Assembly: GCA_023362775.1 (NCBI GenBank)
Contig: JALMGJ010000012.1
Coordinates: forward strand, 23,022,001-23,086,000
Direction: 5' to 3'
Length of the DNA: 64,000 nucleotides
Source: Charina bottae
Taxonomy: Eukaryota > Chordata > Lepidosauria > Squamata > Charinaidae
Shown: one piece after another, positions 23,128 through 33,609 of the stretch
How positions within the stretch are numbered: position 1 is the first letter of the stretch
How the letters are laid out: every line of letters begins with the position of its first letter
Translations under genes and position numbers: made by a program
The notes under the pieces: generated by a model
Databases searched by the model: none
Told to the model about the DNA's origin: nothing
Seen by the model: only the letters and a program-made list of their open reading frames with translations

Positions 23128-23649
23128 CCCTTAAGTGTGTGTGTGTATAGTATATACGTATATATTTAAGAGACTGTGTAGTATACATTTGGATGTGCAT
23201 AACTGTGAGTATAAAATGTCTAATAAAATAATTATCGGAACCCTGCGTGGTAAGGTTATCATTCACGCCGTCTCTTCTATAGTATATGGGTATATCTCGA
23301 TTACCACCCTATTTAGCTACTTGATAAAGGAAAATTTAGCTACTTGAAAAAGAGGAAAACTGTGTGATTAGAAGCAGGCTCATGAGATTAGAAGCATCAT
23401 ATGGAAAGATTTGAAAGAATTGCAATAGGCCTTTTGATATTAAATATGCATTACTCACTGTATTTAGAGTTGGAAGAGAATTTGAAACATTAAAAAAAAA
23501 CCTGAGCTTTTGCTTTCATTTGAAACACACAGCTTGATTCAAGTCAGCTTCTATACTTCATCAATCCTTTATGTGTCCAAGTCACCCCAGCAGGAGCTAC
23601 GCAATCTTATCTTAATGTGTGTTCCTGCCCTTCCATTCTTTCTGTTCTG
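23128..23649. other. no gene seen
   Basis: Short (GT)n near 23136 and otherwise unassigned AT-rich DNA. Confidence 0.45.
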
Positions 23650-23657
23650 CTTTAGAG

Positions 23658-23778
23658 CAGGGTTTCTCAACCTTGGCCACTTTAAGATGGGTGGACTTCA
23701 ACTCCCAGAATCCCCCAGCCAGCCATTCTGGGAGTTGAAGTCCACCCATCTCAAAGTCGCCAAGGTTGAGAAACCCTG
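23658..23778. mobile_element. palindromic hAT-type MITE
   Basis: A 121-bp near-perfect palindrome, same family as 5644-5763, with ends CAGGGTTTCTCAACCTTG and CAAGGTTGAGAAACCCTG. The flanking octamers CTTTAGAG and CTCTAGAG differ at one position. Confidence 0.87.
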
Positions 23779-23864
23779 CTCTAGAGCATTCTACCAACTG
23801 GTAGGATATAACCATTTGGAGCAGCTTCTATTGTTAGCCTGCACCTTACTCTTGTGATCCGCTT

Positions 23865-24055
23865 GATGTAAAATGAGCTGATCTCTGTATGTGTGTTCTG
23901 GGAACCAAGATGAGCTTTTGCATATATAAACTTGTTCTCGGAACTAAATCGACATGGAAGGTGGAGTGCGGGATCTCCATTGTTCAGCCTGTGGCCGTCC
24001 AGACTCATATACCAGTGGCAATAAACTTTGAAACCTAGCCCTGCCTCTCCTGTGT
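23865..24055 (+). mobile_element. possible solo LTR fragment
   Basis: A TATATAAA box (about 23922) is followed about 90 bp later by AATAAA (about 24020) and a terminal GTGTTGACA, which is the order expected in a retroviral-type LTR. No partner LTR, primer-binding site or coding remnant lies nearby and no target duplication was found. A promoter-like coincidence is possible. Confidence 0.3.
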
Positions 24056-24239
24056 TGACAAATCAAACAAGGAGACTGAAATCTGATTTTGCTTTCCCAA
24101 GGCAAATAAGGAGTGGCCCAAACAGAAACTTATTTTTAAAAGGCCACTGATTTGTATATTAAGCTGCATTTCTATGTTGAAATAGCATCAATTATTTTTA
24201 TTTTTGGAATCAAAGCTCTTTATGCTTAAGAGATAAACG

Positions 24240-25112
24240 GATTATCTAGACCCCTTTCAGTCAGGTTTCAGGCCGGGATATGGGACAGAGACTGCATTGG
24301 TCGCACTTATGGATGATCTCTGGTGGGAGCGAGATGGAGGGAGTGCATCCATTCTCGCTCTCTTGGACCTCTCAGCGGCTTTCGATACCGTCGACCACAG
24401 TATCCTTCTGGGGCGGCTCAGGGAGTTGGGGGTAAGCGGCATAGTCTTGCGCTGGTTCACCTCCTTCCTCCAGGGCCGTTCCCAATCGGTGGTAATAGGG
24501 GAGGAGAGATCCGACCCTCGACCCCTCTTCTGTGGTGTGCCGCAGGGTTCACTTCTCTCTCCTCTCCTATTTAACATCTACATGAAGCCGCTGGGGGAGA
24601 TCATCCATCACCACGGGATGAGGTATCATCAATATGCTGATGATACTCAGTTGTATATCTCCATCCCGGGTGAAGTAAGTGATGCAGTCGACACCCTGTC
24701 TCAGTGCCTGGGGGCTGTAGGGGCCTGGATGGGGAACAACAGGCTTCAACTGAACCCTGGTAAGACGGAGTGGCTGTGGATTGATGGCCTCTCGGTTTCC
24801 AGGAAGTTGTCATCTTTAACTCTGGATGGGGTGGCACTACCCCATTCAGACTCAGTGCGGAACTTGGGGGTCCTCCTGGACTCACGACTCCTGCTCGAAG
24901 AGCAGGTGGCAGTCGTGGCCAGGAGTGCCTTTGCACAACTTCAGGTTGTGTGCCAGTTACGCCCCTTCCTGGATCAGGAGGCCCTCCGAACAGTCACTCA
25001 CGCCCTTGTCATATCCCATATAGATTATTGCAATGTGCTCTACATGGGGCTACCCTTGAAGAGTATCCGGAAGCTTCAGCTGGTCCAGAATGCGGCCACG
25101 CAGGGCAGTTAC
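24240..25112 (+). pseudogene. CR1 reverse transcriptase fragment
   Basis: One frame with the canonical motifs in order: LLDLSAAFDTVDHSILLGRL (first catalytic Asp region), CGVPQGSLLSPLLFNIYM, HQYADDTQLYIS (catalytic YADD) and GNNRLQLNPGKTEW. Then comes the thumb region, to NAATQ, where a frameshift at about 25100-25115 moves the continuation to another frame. LINE polymerases copy RNA at a nicked target. This copy lacks the endonuclease and is broken. Confidence 0.92.
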
Positions 25113-25518
25113 GGGTGCAATAAGATCAGCTCATGTAACACCACTGCTGCGCGAGCTGCATTGGGTACCACTTTGCTTCTGGGTCCAATTCAAGGTGTTG
25201 GTTATCACCTTTAAAGCCCTACATGGCATGGGACCAGGGTACCTGAAGGACCGTCTCATCCCAATTACATCTGCCCGCCCCACCCGGTCATGCAGAGAGG
25301 GCATGCTTCGGACCCCATCAATGAAGGAATTTCATTTGGCAGGGTCCGGGAGACGTGCCTTCTCTGTGATAGCACCCGCTTTGTGGAATATCTTGCCCCC
25401 GGAGGTGAGACAGGCGACTTCGCTCCTGGCCTTCAGGAAGTCTTTAAAGACCTGGTTCTGCCGCCTTGCTTGGGATGAAGGAGGTAATAGTTCCTCCTGG
25501 GGGTGGTTAGCCCCGTAA
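25112..25518 (+). pseudogene. CR1 protein C-terminal part after frameshift
   Basis: Continues the protein from about 25105 (HVTPLLRELHWVPLCFWVQF, LKDRLIPITSARPTRS) to the stop after SSWGWLAP. These are the thumb/connection and C-terminal segments that also end the copy at 55434-56462. One indel separates it from the upstream polymerase frame. Confidence 0.9.
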
Positions 25519-25680
25519 TACCCTCCTTTTTTAAGAATTTCCCATCCTCTAGATTCTTATCTATTTATTATTATATTGTATTTTTAAGTGTATAGGTTTT
25601 TAATATTAATGTTGTAAACCACCCAGAGTCTACTGTTCTGGAGATGGGCGGTGATAAATTCAAATAATAAATAAATAAAG

Positions 25681-26119
25681 GTGTTTTAGAACATAACAAA
25701 ATAGTTTGTCCTGATTAGTGCCTGGAAGGAACATTCCACAAAATTGTTAAGTACAATCTTCCACAAAGGAATTTACATAGTTTATTTTGAAGTTTTTTTT
25801 AAAGATATGACAAGTATGCAAACACCTAGTAAGCACACTTGAAAACTGAATGGGCTGTGAATATGGCAGCTGCTGAACCAATCAACTGTCTTCCTTTTGG
25901 AATATAGTTGCATGCACAAGTTCCATTGGTTGGAAGGCTTCAGGACAACCACCTACCTAATGAAACTATGAGTAGTAATGGTTGAAATCCTGCTCCTATG
26001 ACAGATAATTGCTATTACTCAAAGCAATGTTATGATTACTGGCAATTCTTAGATGGTTCAGATACAGGATGCCTCAGACAAGAATACTTCCATATAAAAG
26101 CATGCCTTTTGCAAAGCAA
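25681..26119. other. no gene seen
   Basis: Unassigned DNA between the CR1 tail and a SINE. Confidence 0.45.
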
Positions 26120-26130
26120 TAATTTTATTA

Positions 26131-26473
26131 AGGTAAAGGTTCTCCCCCGCACATTTGTGCAGTCGTGTCCGACTCTAGGGGCCGGTGCTCATCTCCGTTT
26201 GTTAGCCGAAGAGCCAGCGTTGTCCGAAGACGCTTCCGCGGTCATGTGGCCGGCATGACGCACGCGGAACGCTGTTACCTACCCACCGAAGTGGTACCTA
26301 TTCATCTACTTGCATTTGCATGCTTTTGAATTGCTAGGTTGGCAAGAGCTGGGGCTAGTGCGGGAGCTCACTCCGTCAGGCGGGGCTAGGGATTCGAACC
26401 TCCGAACTTGCGATCTTCCGATTGACAAGCCTGGCGTCTTACCCACTGAGCCACCACGCCCCTCTGGGATGGG
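26131..26473 (-). mobile_element. tRNA-derived SINE (Sauria/ACA-like)
   Basis: Full-length minus-strand copy, one of the best preserved. Target duplication TAATTTTATTA (26120-26130, 26474-26484). On the reverse strand the head reads GGGGCGTGGTGGCTCAGTGG and the body CGCGGAACGCTGTTACC in reverse. CpGs are largely intact. Confidence 0.92.
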
Positions 26474-26489
26474 TAATTTTATTACCTCC

Positions 26490-26665
26490 ATTTCATTCAT
26501 TCATTCAATCAATCAATTTATACAGCTGCCCATACCACATATATGACTGTGGGCGGCTCACACACTTAAAAACAGAAAACAATAGTTACAAATAAACAAC
26601 TAAAATGAAAACCATTAAAAAACCAATTAAAACAGTTAAACTAAATTTGCAGGAAAGTAATTTGT
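26490..26665 (-). mobile_element. CR1 LINE 3' UTR fragment
   Basis: Reversed (TCAT/CAAT)n tail, then ACAGCTGCCCATACCACATA and GGGCGGCTCACACACTTAA. Confidence 0.65.
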
Positions 26666-26694
26666 TTTTACTACTTGTTTTCACTATGCTGTCG

Positions 26695-27735
26695 TTTTGG
26701 GTTCCTTCAATTAAATCGTGCTATCTATCGGGACCCTGGAAGTGTGCCTTCTCTGTTGTGGCACCTGCCCTGTGCAATGAGGTTCCCCCCAAAATCGGGG
26801 TGGCTCCTATTCCAGAAGACCTTAAAACCGGATTCTTCTCCAAGGCTTTGGGTAGGCTGGTTGAAGCCCCTTGTTGGGTGCATGACATATTTGTTGTTGA
26901 CCGGATTTGCCCTCTTGGGTTTTTTTTTGGGGGGGGGGTGCTTGTACTTTGTTTTGTTTTTATGCTGTGAGGCACCCAAAGTTGACTGGAATTGGGCTAA
27001 TACTCACAGTCACTCATGCCCTGGTCACCTCCCGGTTGGACTACTGCAATGCGCTCTACATGGGGCTGCCCTTGAAGAGTAGCCAGAAACTTAAGCTGGT
27101 GCAGAATATGGTGGTGTGGAGAGTTGTGTGTGTTCTGGCAGAACACATGTTCCATATCTGCTTCGAAAGCTGCACTGGTTGCCGATCTGTTTCCAGGTCC
27201 AATTCAAGGTGCTGGTGTTGACCTTTAAAGCCCTTCAGGGCATGGGACCAGGTTATTTGAGGGACCGCCTCTCCCCGATTTCATCTGCCCATCCCACCAG
27301 ATCCAGCAGCGTGGGCATATTGTGGGTTCTGTCACCTAGGGAGCTACATTTGGTGGGCCCTAGGCAGCGGGCCTTTTCTGTTGTGGCGCCCACACTGTGG
27401 GAACTTCTCCCCTCAGGGATGAGGTTGGCCTCATCCCTCCTGAGCTTTCGGAGGTCCCTCAAGACCTGGTGATGCCACCAGGCATGGGGACCCCCTGGGA
27501 ACGGGTAAGCTAGTGAGGTGGCTCCACCATGGTTAACATCCCTCCATCTTTTGTTTCCTTTGTTTTTAGCTCTCTTTTAATTGTTTTAATGTTTTTAATA
27601 ATTATTATATACTGATTTTAGGTAACAATTGTTTTCTATATTTACTGTTTTAATTGGCCTGTTGTACGACGCCCAGAGTCCCTTTCGTGAGATGGGCGGC
27701 TATATAAATATGATAAATAAATAAATCAAACAAAT
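26695..27735 (+). mobile_element. degenerate CR1 LINE, rearranged
   Basis: Two overlapping-type pieces. 26720-26985 carries a C-terminal remnant (GTGCCTTCTCTGTTGTGGCA) and a poly-G spot. 26998-27735 restarts further upstream in the protein (VTHALVTSRLDYCNALYMGL) and runs through the 3' UTR to (AAAT)n. Frames shift several times. Either two insertions, or one copy with an internal duplication. Confidence 0.82.
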
Positions 27736-28600
27736 AACTATACGTAAATAAATGAATAACAGTTTGTTGCATTTTCATTCAGAAAGACGACTGGAATAAA
27801 GCAACTTTTGTGCTAATGCTTCCCTTTGCTGAGGGCTCCCTGCTGACTTTACCTGCATCGATGTGGCGATGTGGCTCCTTCCCAGGTGGAACCAGTATAA
27901 GAAACCTGGGTTCTTTCTGTAGTTCTTTCTTCGGCCACATCCCTTCCCTTGGAAATCAGAGCAATGCTGAGAAGGCCTTGCTAGGTCCTGGCTTCCCAGA
28001 TTACATAGAGTTTCCAATGTGCATTTCACGCTCTTGGGAGTATTACGCATCCCGGTGACATGTTTTGGAGTTACTGTCTTCCAACCAGCAAGATGCCAGC
28101 AAAGATGCATCTCCAGGGAAGATGCTGTTTGCTGAATCTACTCAGGGGAACAAATCCCATGTAACAGGTCTCACATCATGTTCAATAAAATGGATTAGGT
28201 TAACCTGAGACTATGGATGTTACAGTGGCTATTGCTGTTGCCTCCCATTACACTGCACTGGACTCCAACTTTCATCATCCCCAGATCATTCAGACTACAC
28301 AGCCAACACATCTGAAGAGCACCGGACAGTGCAAACAATGTTGAGATTCTAGGACAAATAGGATGGGTTCATCCATCCTGCTGCACCGTGCTTTAGTTTA
28401 ACAAGGTTTGCGGAACAAGCCATACAGGTCTGATTCACCCCACACATTATCTATAAAAACCTGGTTTGCAAACTGCATTAGTTAAATCAAAACCGGGCAA
28501 ACCACATTATGGCCTAGCAGGATGTGTGAAGTCAGACAGATCTCAGTTACTATGCAATAGTTTCTAGTCCCTGTATCCAGGTATTAAAATCTCTCACCCT
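27736..28600. other. no gene seen
   Basis: No exon supported. A diffuse interspersed repeat (TGCTTTAGTTTAACAAGGTT, AAACCTGGTTTGCAAACTGC) lies near 28385-28540. Confidence 0.45.
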
Positions 28601-28767
28601 ATGATACATTGGTTGGATTAATACAATATGCTAAACCTGGTTTAGCAAAATACAATTGCTGTGTTTGCACAACTTGCTATGAAAACGGTTCTGTTCCCAC
28701 AACAACCCAACTCCATCTTACTGGGGTGGAGCACATTGTGAAGCCCCAGCTGTTGGGCCATAAACTC
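28601..28767 (+). repeat. local duplicated segment, copy 1
   Basis: The right 96 bp (28672-28767) is perfectly repeated in inverse orientation at 29352-29447. The left part (GATACATTGGTTGGATTAAT through AACTCCATCTTA) is repeated directly at about 29550-29653. The unit looks like part of a dispersed repeat with TTTGCACAACTTGCTATGAA. Confidence 0.9.
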
Positions 28768-28768
28768 G

Positions 28769-28838
28769 ACTGGCTGGGGAATTCTGGGAGTTGAAGTCCA
28801 CACATCTTAAAGTTGCTGAGGTTGAGAAACACTGCCCT
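28769..28838. mobile_element. half of a palindromic hAT-type MITE
   Basis: Only the right arm of the 5644/23658 family (GAATTCTGGGAGTTGAAGTC ... GAGGTTGAGAAACACTG). The left arm is replaced by the duplicated segment ending at 28767. Confidence 0.75.
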
Positions 28839-29010
28839 AGAATCACACAATGTTCTTAAAAGAGTTTTCTAGGGGTCTGAGAAACAGTTGGTCTCCATCC
28901 ACTTGTTTGACACGGATCTTCCTATAACTAAAACTGAGAGACGATGAAAACTGTCTTGTCCAAAGCTCACTTGTGAAACTTAGGGATGCTGGCTGTGTTC
29001 CTACACCGTA

Positions 29011-29274
29011 AAAAGGTTCCCCCCAGACATCTAGGGGCCGGTGCTCATCTCCGTTTGTTAGCCGAAGAGCCAGCGTTGTCTGAAGACGCTTCTGCGGTTA
29101 TGTGGCCGCATGACACACGTGGAACAGTTACCTACCCACTGAAGTGGTACCTATTCATCTACTTGCATTTGCACGCTTTTGAATTGCTAGGTTGGCAAGA
29201 GCTGGGGCGAGTGCGGGTCCGTCACGCGGGGCCTGGCGTCTTACCCGCCGAGACACCACGCCCCTTACTTACGG
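29011..29274 (-). mobile_element. tRNA-derived SINE, internally deleted
   Basis: Minus-strand SINE flanked by an exact 13-bp duplication TTCCTACACCGTA (28998-29010, 29275-29287). The BovB-like block of the tail and about 50 bp of the tRNA-related head, including the B box, are missing. Because the duplication is intact, the deletions probably occurred after insertion or in the source copy. Confidence 0.9.
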
Positions 29275-29351
29275 TTCCTACACCGTACTGAAATGCAAAC
29301 TAGCCACCGACATTTTAGGCTAGAATACTGTGCAAAGCCAAGCCGTGTGGT

Positions 29352-29447
29352 GAGTTTATGGCCCAACAGCTGGGGCTTCACAATGTGCTCCACCCCAGTA
29401 AGATGGAGTTGGGTTGTTGTGGGAACAGAACCGTTTTCATAGCAAGT
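29352..29447 (-). repeat. perfect 96-bp inverted copy of 28672-28767
   Basis: All 96 positions match the reverse complement, with the SINE at 29011-29274 between the arms. The identity stops sharply at both ends. Confidence 0.97.
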
Positions 29448-29549
29448 CCTTCCTCCCCTCAACCTGTCAATTCAACAGGTAGAGTTACTTAAAAGTCGTT
29501 GGCTGTGTGCCCGTGGCTTGCTGAATTAAGTCAATTTTCTGGGTTCCCG

Positions 29550-29653
29550 TGATACATTGGTTGGATTAATAAAATATGCTAAAATACAATTGCTGTGTTT
29601 GCACAACATGCTATGAAAATGGTTCTGTTCCCACAACAACCCAACTCCATCTT
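29550..29653 (+). repeat. third, direct copy of the local segment
   Basis: Repeats 28601-28720 with a few substitutions and a 14-bp gap (CTAAACCTGGTTTAG region absent). Confidence 0.85.
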
Positions 29654-29699
29654 AGCGAGTTGAAACTCTTAGTTGAAACTTAGTTGAAACTCGCAACTA

Positions 29700-30460
29700 A
29701 GTTTCTTTTACAAGTTAACGTCGGACCCCTCGCAACCCTGCCCCGCCCCGTTCCAGAGAGCAAATCTCCAAACACTCCTTTCTCGTTCCACGTGTGAATT
29801 CAGCGCTGGGCCAATTCCTCCCGCACAGCCGTCCCAAAAGCCTCCCGCCGCTGCGGCGCGCGAGTTAAGAGGCTCGACGTCCCTCCGAGCGCGGAGGGCG
29901 GGCGGCAGGGAGGAGTCACCCAGCCCCGGCGGTGGATGGAAAGATCCGGCAGGAACTCCGTGCCCGGGAGAAGAAGTTGGAGAAGGAGCGGCCGAGGTCG
30001 CGGGGAGTACTGTCGGCAAACAGACCGCTCGGGGTAAGAGCGAGGAGTAGCTAATCCTGCCAGGCCTTGCTCGCTGGGGAGAAAGCGGGTGGGTCGGGTT
30101 CAGGCTTCCCGCGTCTTCCCCTTTGGAAGGCAGCCTCTCCCGGCGGGACCCAGACTAGGTATGAACGCGTTTCCCCGCTGGTTGCTTTCTGTCCTTCTTT
30201 TCCTGACGTGCTTCCCCCCCAACAACAACCCGGTAAGGTAGGCTGGGCTCAGAGAGAAGGCGAAAGTTCCTGGCGCTCGGCTCGCCTGCGGGGATTCGCC
30301 GGGGCCGGCGGCGCGCAGCACCTGGTCGTGGGTCCGGAGACGAGAGGGAAGCCCGGCGGTCAAGGGGAGAAATGGAGCCCGGCGTTGGGCAGGGCATGCC
30401 CGGCCCCCTCGGCTTGGGACGGTTGGGTGGATCCATCCCAACCGCAGTGCTTTTGGGCTC
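29700..30460 (+). promoter_or_regulatory. CpG island, candidate promoter
   Basis: Dense, undecayed CpG and high GC over about 760 bp in an AT-rich, CpG-poor neighbourhood, with no repeat explaining it. Vertebrate CpG islands usually mark transcription starts. No TATA box stands out. It could drive the plus-strand coiled-coil gene downstream, a minus-strand gene to the left, or both. The direction is inferred from the donor-like site at 30033/30034. Confidence 0.72.
29936..30033 (+). other. candidate first exon (5' UTR or short coding start)
   Basis: An ATG at 29936 opens a frame with no stop until it reads into CGGG|GTAAGAG, a strong splice donor at 30034. The translation would be Arg/Ser-rich (MERSGRNSVPGRRSWRRSGR...). 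It ends with two spare bases and would not join in frame to either possible acceptor of the exon at 43030. So this is more likely untranslated, or an intervening exon was missed. The true 5' end is not visible. Confidence 0.35.
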
Positions 30461-30861
30461 CTCTGAGGAAGGGGAGAGTGCCAGGAGGGCCAGCTAAAAT
30501 CTGTAGGAAATCTGTCTTTTGCTTCCTGTACTTAATCTGGAAAGAAATGTACTCTGCTCCATGAGGTCTATAGGCTAATAGTGCGTGCCTGCGTGTATTT
30601 ATTTATGGGTGTTAAGATTCCCTCTAGCTCCACTCCTAGGGATTACAGACCATGCTGCTTTCTTGTCAACTGTAAAGGAGTTGTCCCTCTGCTTTGTTCC
30701 GGGATGTCCTTTTGACTTCCCCCTCTAGCCTACAGCTCTGAAATTCCTTGGTAGTCTCCCATCCAAGTACATCTAACTACGTTTGCCCTGCTCCACGTCC
30801 ATGTCTAGGCAAAGTCAGCCAGCTGGTGCAACTTTTTCATCCAATTTCAGGCATATGAGAG
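30461..30861. other. no gene seen
   Basis: Edge of the CpG island and unassigned DNA. The frame read across 30067-30564 is a GC-rich artefact. Confidence 0.5.
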
Positions 30862-31012
30862 AGAAAAAGGTGACTTTGGGTCAGTCCCTCTCTCTCCGCC
30901 CTAGGAAGGAGGCAAAGGCAAACTACTGCTGAAATTTTGCCAAGAAAACTGCAGGGTCTTCTCCAGGCAGTCGCCGGGAGTCAGCACGGACTCGAAGGCA
31001 CAAGCACTCTTT
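30862..31012 (+). mobile_element. Sauria-type SINE, 3' part
   Basis: GGTCAGTCCCTCTCTCTC, then AGGAGGCAAAGGCAAACTAC and the tail CGCCGGGAGTCAGCACGGAC are the body and BovB-like end of the second SINE family (full copies at 32285 and 52789). Head degraded. Confidence 0.75.
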
Positions 31013-31313
31013 GTCCTTGTATACTTGGCAGCCAAGCCCCAATTTTTGGTGGTACATTTTTTTTACAGGTTTTGAAAGCCCAATGTGGAAGGCCATGGAA
31101 TTCCACAGTTGTTTCCATCACTGTCCCTAGTTCCCAAACTCTTAAAAGCACAGCATGATGATGGTGGGAAGGAAGAACAACTTTATTAGCAGGGTGAACT
31201 GATAATTTCTATTAATGGGGGAATGGACTGCCCAGGAACTGAGCCAAACTAGTTCTTTGAGAAAAAAGGGTTCAATTGCTAAGATTTTGTATATATCATA
31301 GTAAAGCTTTCAG

Positions 31314-31618
31314 GGGGCTCAGTGGTTAAGACGCCAGGCTTGTTGATCGGAAGATCGCAAGTTTGGAGGTTTGAATCCCTAGTCCCGCGTGACGGAGTGA
31401 GCTCCCGCACTCGCCCCAGCTCTTGCCAACCTAGCAATTCGAAAGCATGCAAATGCAAGTAGATGAATAGGTACCACTTCGGTGGGATGGTAACAGCATT
31501 CCGCGTTCGTCATGCCGGCCACATGACCGCGGAAGCGTCTTCGGACAATGCTGGCTCTTCGGCTAAGAAACGGAGATGAGCACCGGCCCCTAGATGTGCG
31601 GGGGGAACCTTTACCTTT
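31314..31618 (+). mobile_element. tRNA-derived SINE (Sauria/ACA-like)
   Basis: Sense-orientation copy. Head GGGGCTCAGTGGTTAAGACG, B box GGTTTGAATCCC, body GCATGCAAATGCAAGTAGAT. The tail lacks the usual AGAGTCGGACACGACTG block, so it has a short 3' deletion. Target duplication AGCTTTCAG (31305-31313, 31619-31627). Confidence 0.92.
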
Positions 31619-31627
31619 AGCTTTCAG

Positions 31628-32284
31628 CAATGGACCATCTCAGCTCCTGGACAGAGGTGACATTTTGAGAATGAGTTTGAACTGTCCCAAAGGACTTGTG
31701 GGGAAGTGATCTCTATTTGGTCCTGGTACATCCATCCTCCATCCTAAAGAGGCTTAGACTGTAGCCTTGCACCCTCACTTACCTGGATATCAGACCCATT
31801 GAATATTTTGCAAATGATTTCATAAGATGTGGATGTCCTAACAGCCAGTCTTGGATGAGATGGATCTCTGGCTGACTCATGAAAGACGAATTCCTTTTTC
31901 TTGTTCCTATCCTGAAAGCTGGGAAGGAACAGCCTTCACAACTTGGTACCCTCCAGGTGCACTGAGACTGAAACTCCAAATTCACAGGTTTGGGCCAGGC
32001 CCATTACAACTTCTGGAAGATGTACTCCAAACAGATCTGAAGAACACCAGGCCAAGGAAGAACATCTAGGTTAGATGATTAGCCTAGGACTAAGGGAGCC
32101 CAGCCGCCACTCAGGATAATTTCCTAAGTAGTGTTAGTCATTGCACATAAGCTGCCTCAAGCACTTTGGAGGTAGACTAAATAAAAATATTTTGTAGATG
32201 TCTTGAGATTGCCTCTCAACACTGAAAATTTATGGAGCTAAACCTGGATCCAAATTCAATTCAAGCAGAGTAATATGACCTGAT
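31628..32284. other. no gene seen
   Basis: Unassigned DNA. A frame at 31851-32069 has no motif. Confidence 0.45.
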
Positions 32285-32505
32285 GAGAGCCAGTTGGTGT
32301 AGTGGTTAAGGCACCAGACTAGAAACCAGGAGGCTGTGAATTCTAGTTCCACCTTCAGCACGAAGCCAGCTGGGTGACCTTGGGCCAGTCCCTCTCTCTC
32401 AGCCCCAGGAAGGAGGCAATGGCAAACCACTTCCGAAAAACCGTGCCAGGAAAACTGCAGGGACTTGTCCAGGCAGTCTCAGAATCGGACAAGATTGAAC
32501 AGATT
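32285..32505 (+). mobile_element. Sauria-type SINE, second family
   Basis: GAGAGCCAGTTGGTGTAGTG start (A-box region GTGTAGTGGTTAAGGC), then GGGTGACCTTGGGCCAGTCC and GCAAACCACTTCCGAAAA, ending near a degraded BovB-like tail (CAGTCTCAGAATCGGAC). This is the common squamate SINE layout. Confidence 0.88.
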
Positions 32506-32692
32506 TTAAAAAATGACCTAATAGCTGTTCTTTCAAAGAGCCATGCTGTATTCCATCAGAGAAATTTACAAGACCCTACACATCTTCAATATACACAGCC
32601 CTATGGGCACAGGTGTATTGAAGTAATGCCCTATCTATCCAGTCCCCCTGAATCCTGGCTGAGCAATATGTCACCATCCCGATACAAATCTA

Positions 32693-32738
32693 TATTGGGG
32701 GAGATGGGCGGTCATATAAATTTAAATAATAAATAAAT
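32693..32738 (+). mobile_element. CR1 extreme 3' end
   Basis: GGGGGAGATGGGCGGTCATA followed by (AAAT)n is the last 45 bp of a CR1. Confidence 0.6.
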
Positions 32739-33335
32739 AGATATTGTTCATCTGCACTGCAGAAAGAGTGCTAACCTGATCTTCCCTTTATGGTATAGAA
32801 ACAGTATTAACACTGCATAGTTTTTCTGTTTGGTTTCCCCTATGAAGCTTCAGCCCTAATTTCCAAATGGAGCCTATTACTCTTTTATCCGTGCCACCTC
32901 TCTGACCCAAAACTTGGCTTTTTTTATATGTAGCCCTTGTGCCGTCTGAACGGCTGCAAGCTTTGGCTGATGCTGTCCAGCATTCTGTTGCACAGTCAGC
33001 AGTAGAGTTTATTAGCAAGCGGCTGTGCTTTTCTCATCGTTTGGATGCTGGTTGTTGAACCCACAAGGTGTGGAAACAACTCAAGGAAAGGAAGTGCAGG
33101 GGGACCCTGGTGGCTCAGAAAGAGCCCATGGGCTTTGTGTGCAAAAAGTTTTAGGTTCAGCCCTCAACATCTCCAACAGAGGCAAAAAAACCCCCAACAA
33201 CTGAGATTTTAGGGATTCCTTGCCCGTGAGAAGTGAATAGAAGCTTATGGGATCTTTTTTTGATTGATTTTGTGCCATCAAGTCATTGTTGACTCTTAGC
33301 AACCACATGGATAGGTTTTCTCCATGATGATCTCT
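32739..33335. other. no gene seen
   Basis: A tRNA-like scrap (CCCTGGTGGCTCAGAAAGAG at about 33100) may be another degraded SINE. No gene supported. Confidence 0.4.
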
Positions 33336-33343
33336 CCCTAACA

Positions 33344-33601
33344 CAGAGCTTTCCAAACTGTGTGGCGACACAAAAGTGTGTCGCCACACACAGTCTGGTG
33401 TGTCGCCACACAACCCGGAAGCGCAGCGCTTCTGGGTTTTCCCGCGGCGACACACCAACTGCAGCGCGCAAAACCCGAAAGCGGCAGCAGCGCTTCCGGG
33501 TTTTTGCGAGCTGCCGTAAGGACGGCACTTCCAGGTTTTCCCGCGGCGACACACCAACGCTGGTTGGTGTGTCGCCGTGGGAAAAACTTTGGAAAGCCCT
33601 G
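33344..33601. mobile_element. hAT-type MITE, subfamily B
   Basis: Ends CAGAGCTTTCCAAACTGTG and ACTTTGGAAAGCCCTG, exact 8-bp duplication CCCTAACA (33336-33343, 33602-33609). GC-rich interior of alternating GCGACACACCAAC and CCCGGAAGCGC blocks, CpGs mostly intact, inverted relative to the 10974 copy. Confidence 0.93.
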
Positions 33602-33609
33602 CCCTAACA

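Larger units (their letters stand above)
24239..25680 (+). mobile_element. CR1-clade LINE, 5'-truncated
   Basis: Carries the reverse transcriptase and C-terminal region, a 3' UTR with AACCACCCAGAGTC, and a terminal (AAAT)n tail. The endonuclease and the start of the polymerase are absent. The element starts inside the fingers region (DYLDPFQSGFRPGYGTETAL). CR1 copies are usually 5'-truncated and lack clear target duplications, as here. Confidence 0.93.

Noticed and set aside
28401..29660. Possible tRNA genes or CRISPR-like array from repeated segments
   Set aside because: The repeats are local duplications and SINE heads without cloverleaf-forming mature tRNA structure or regular spacers, and the genome is eukaryotic.
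30067..30564. 165-codon frame and antisense frames in the CpG island
   Set aside because: GC-rich DNA has few stop codons by chance. No domain, no consistent splice context and low-complexity composition.
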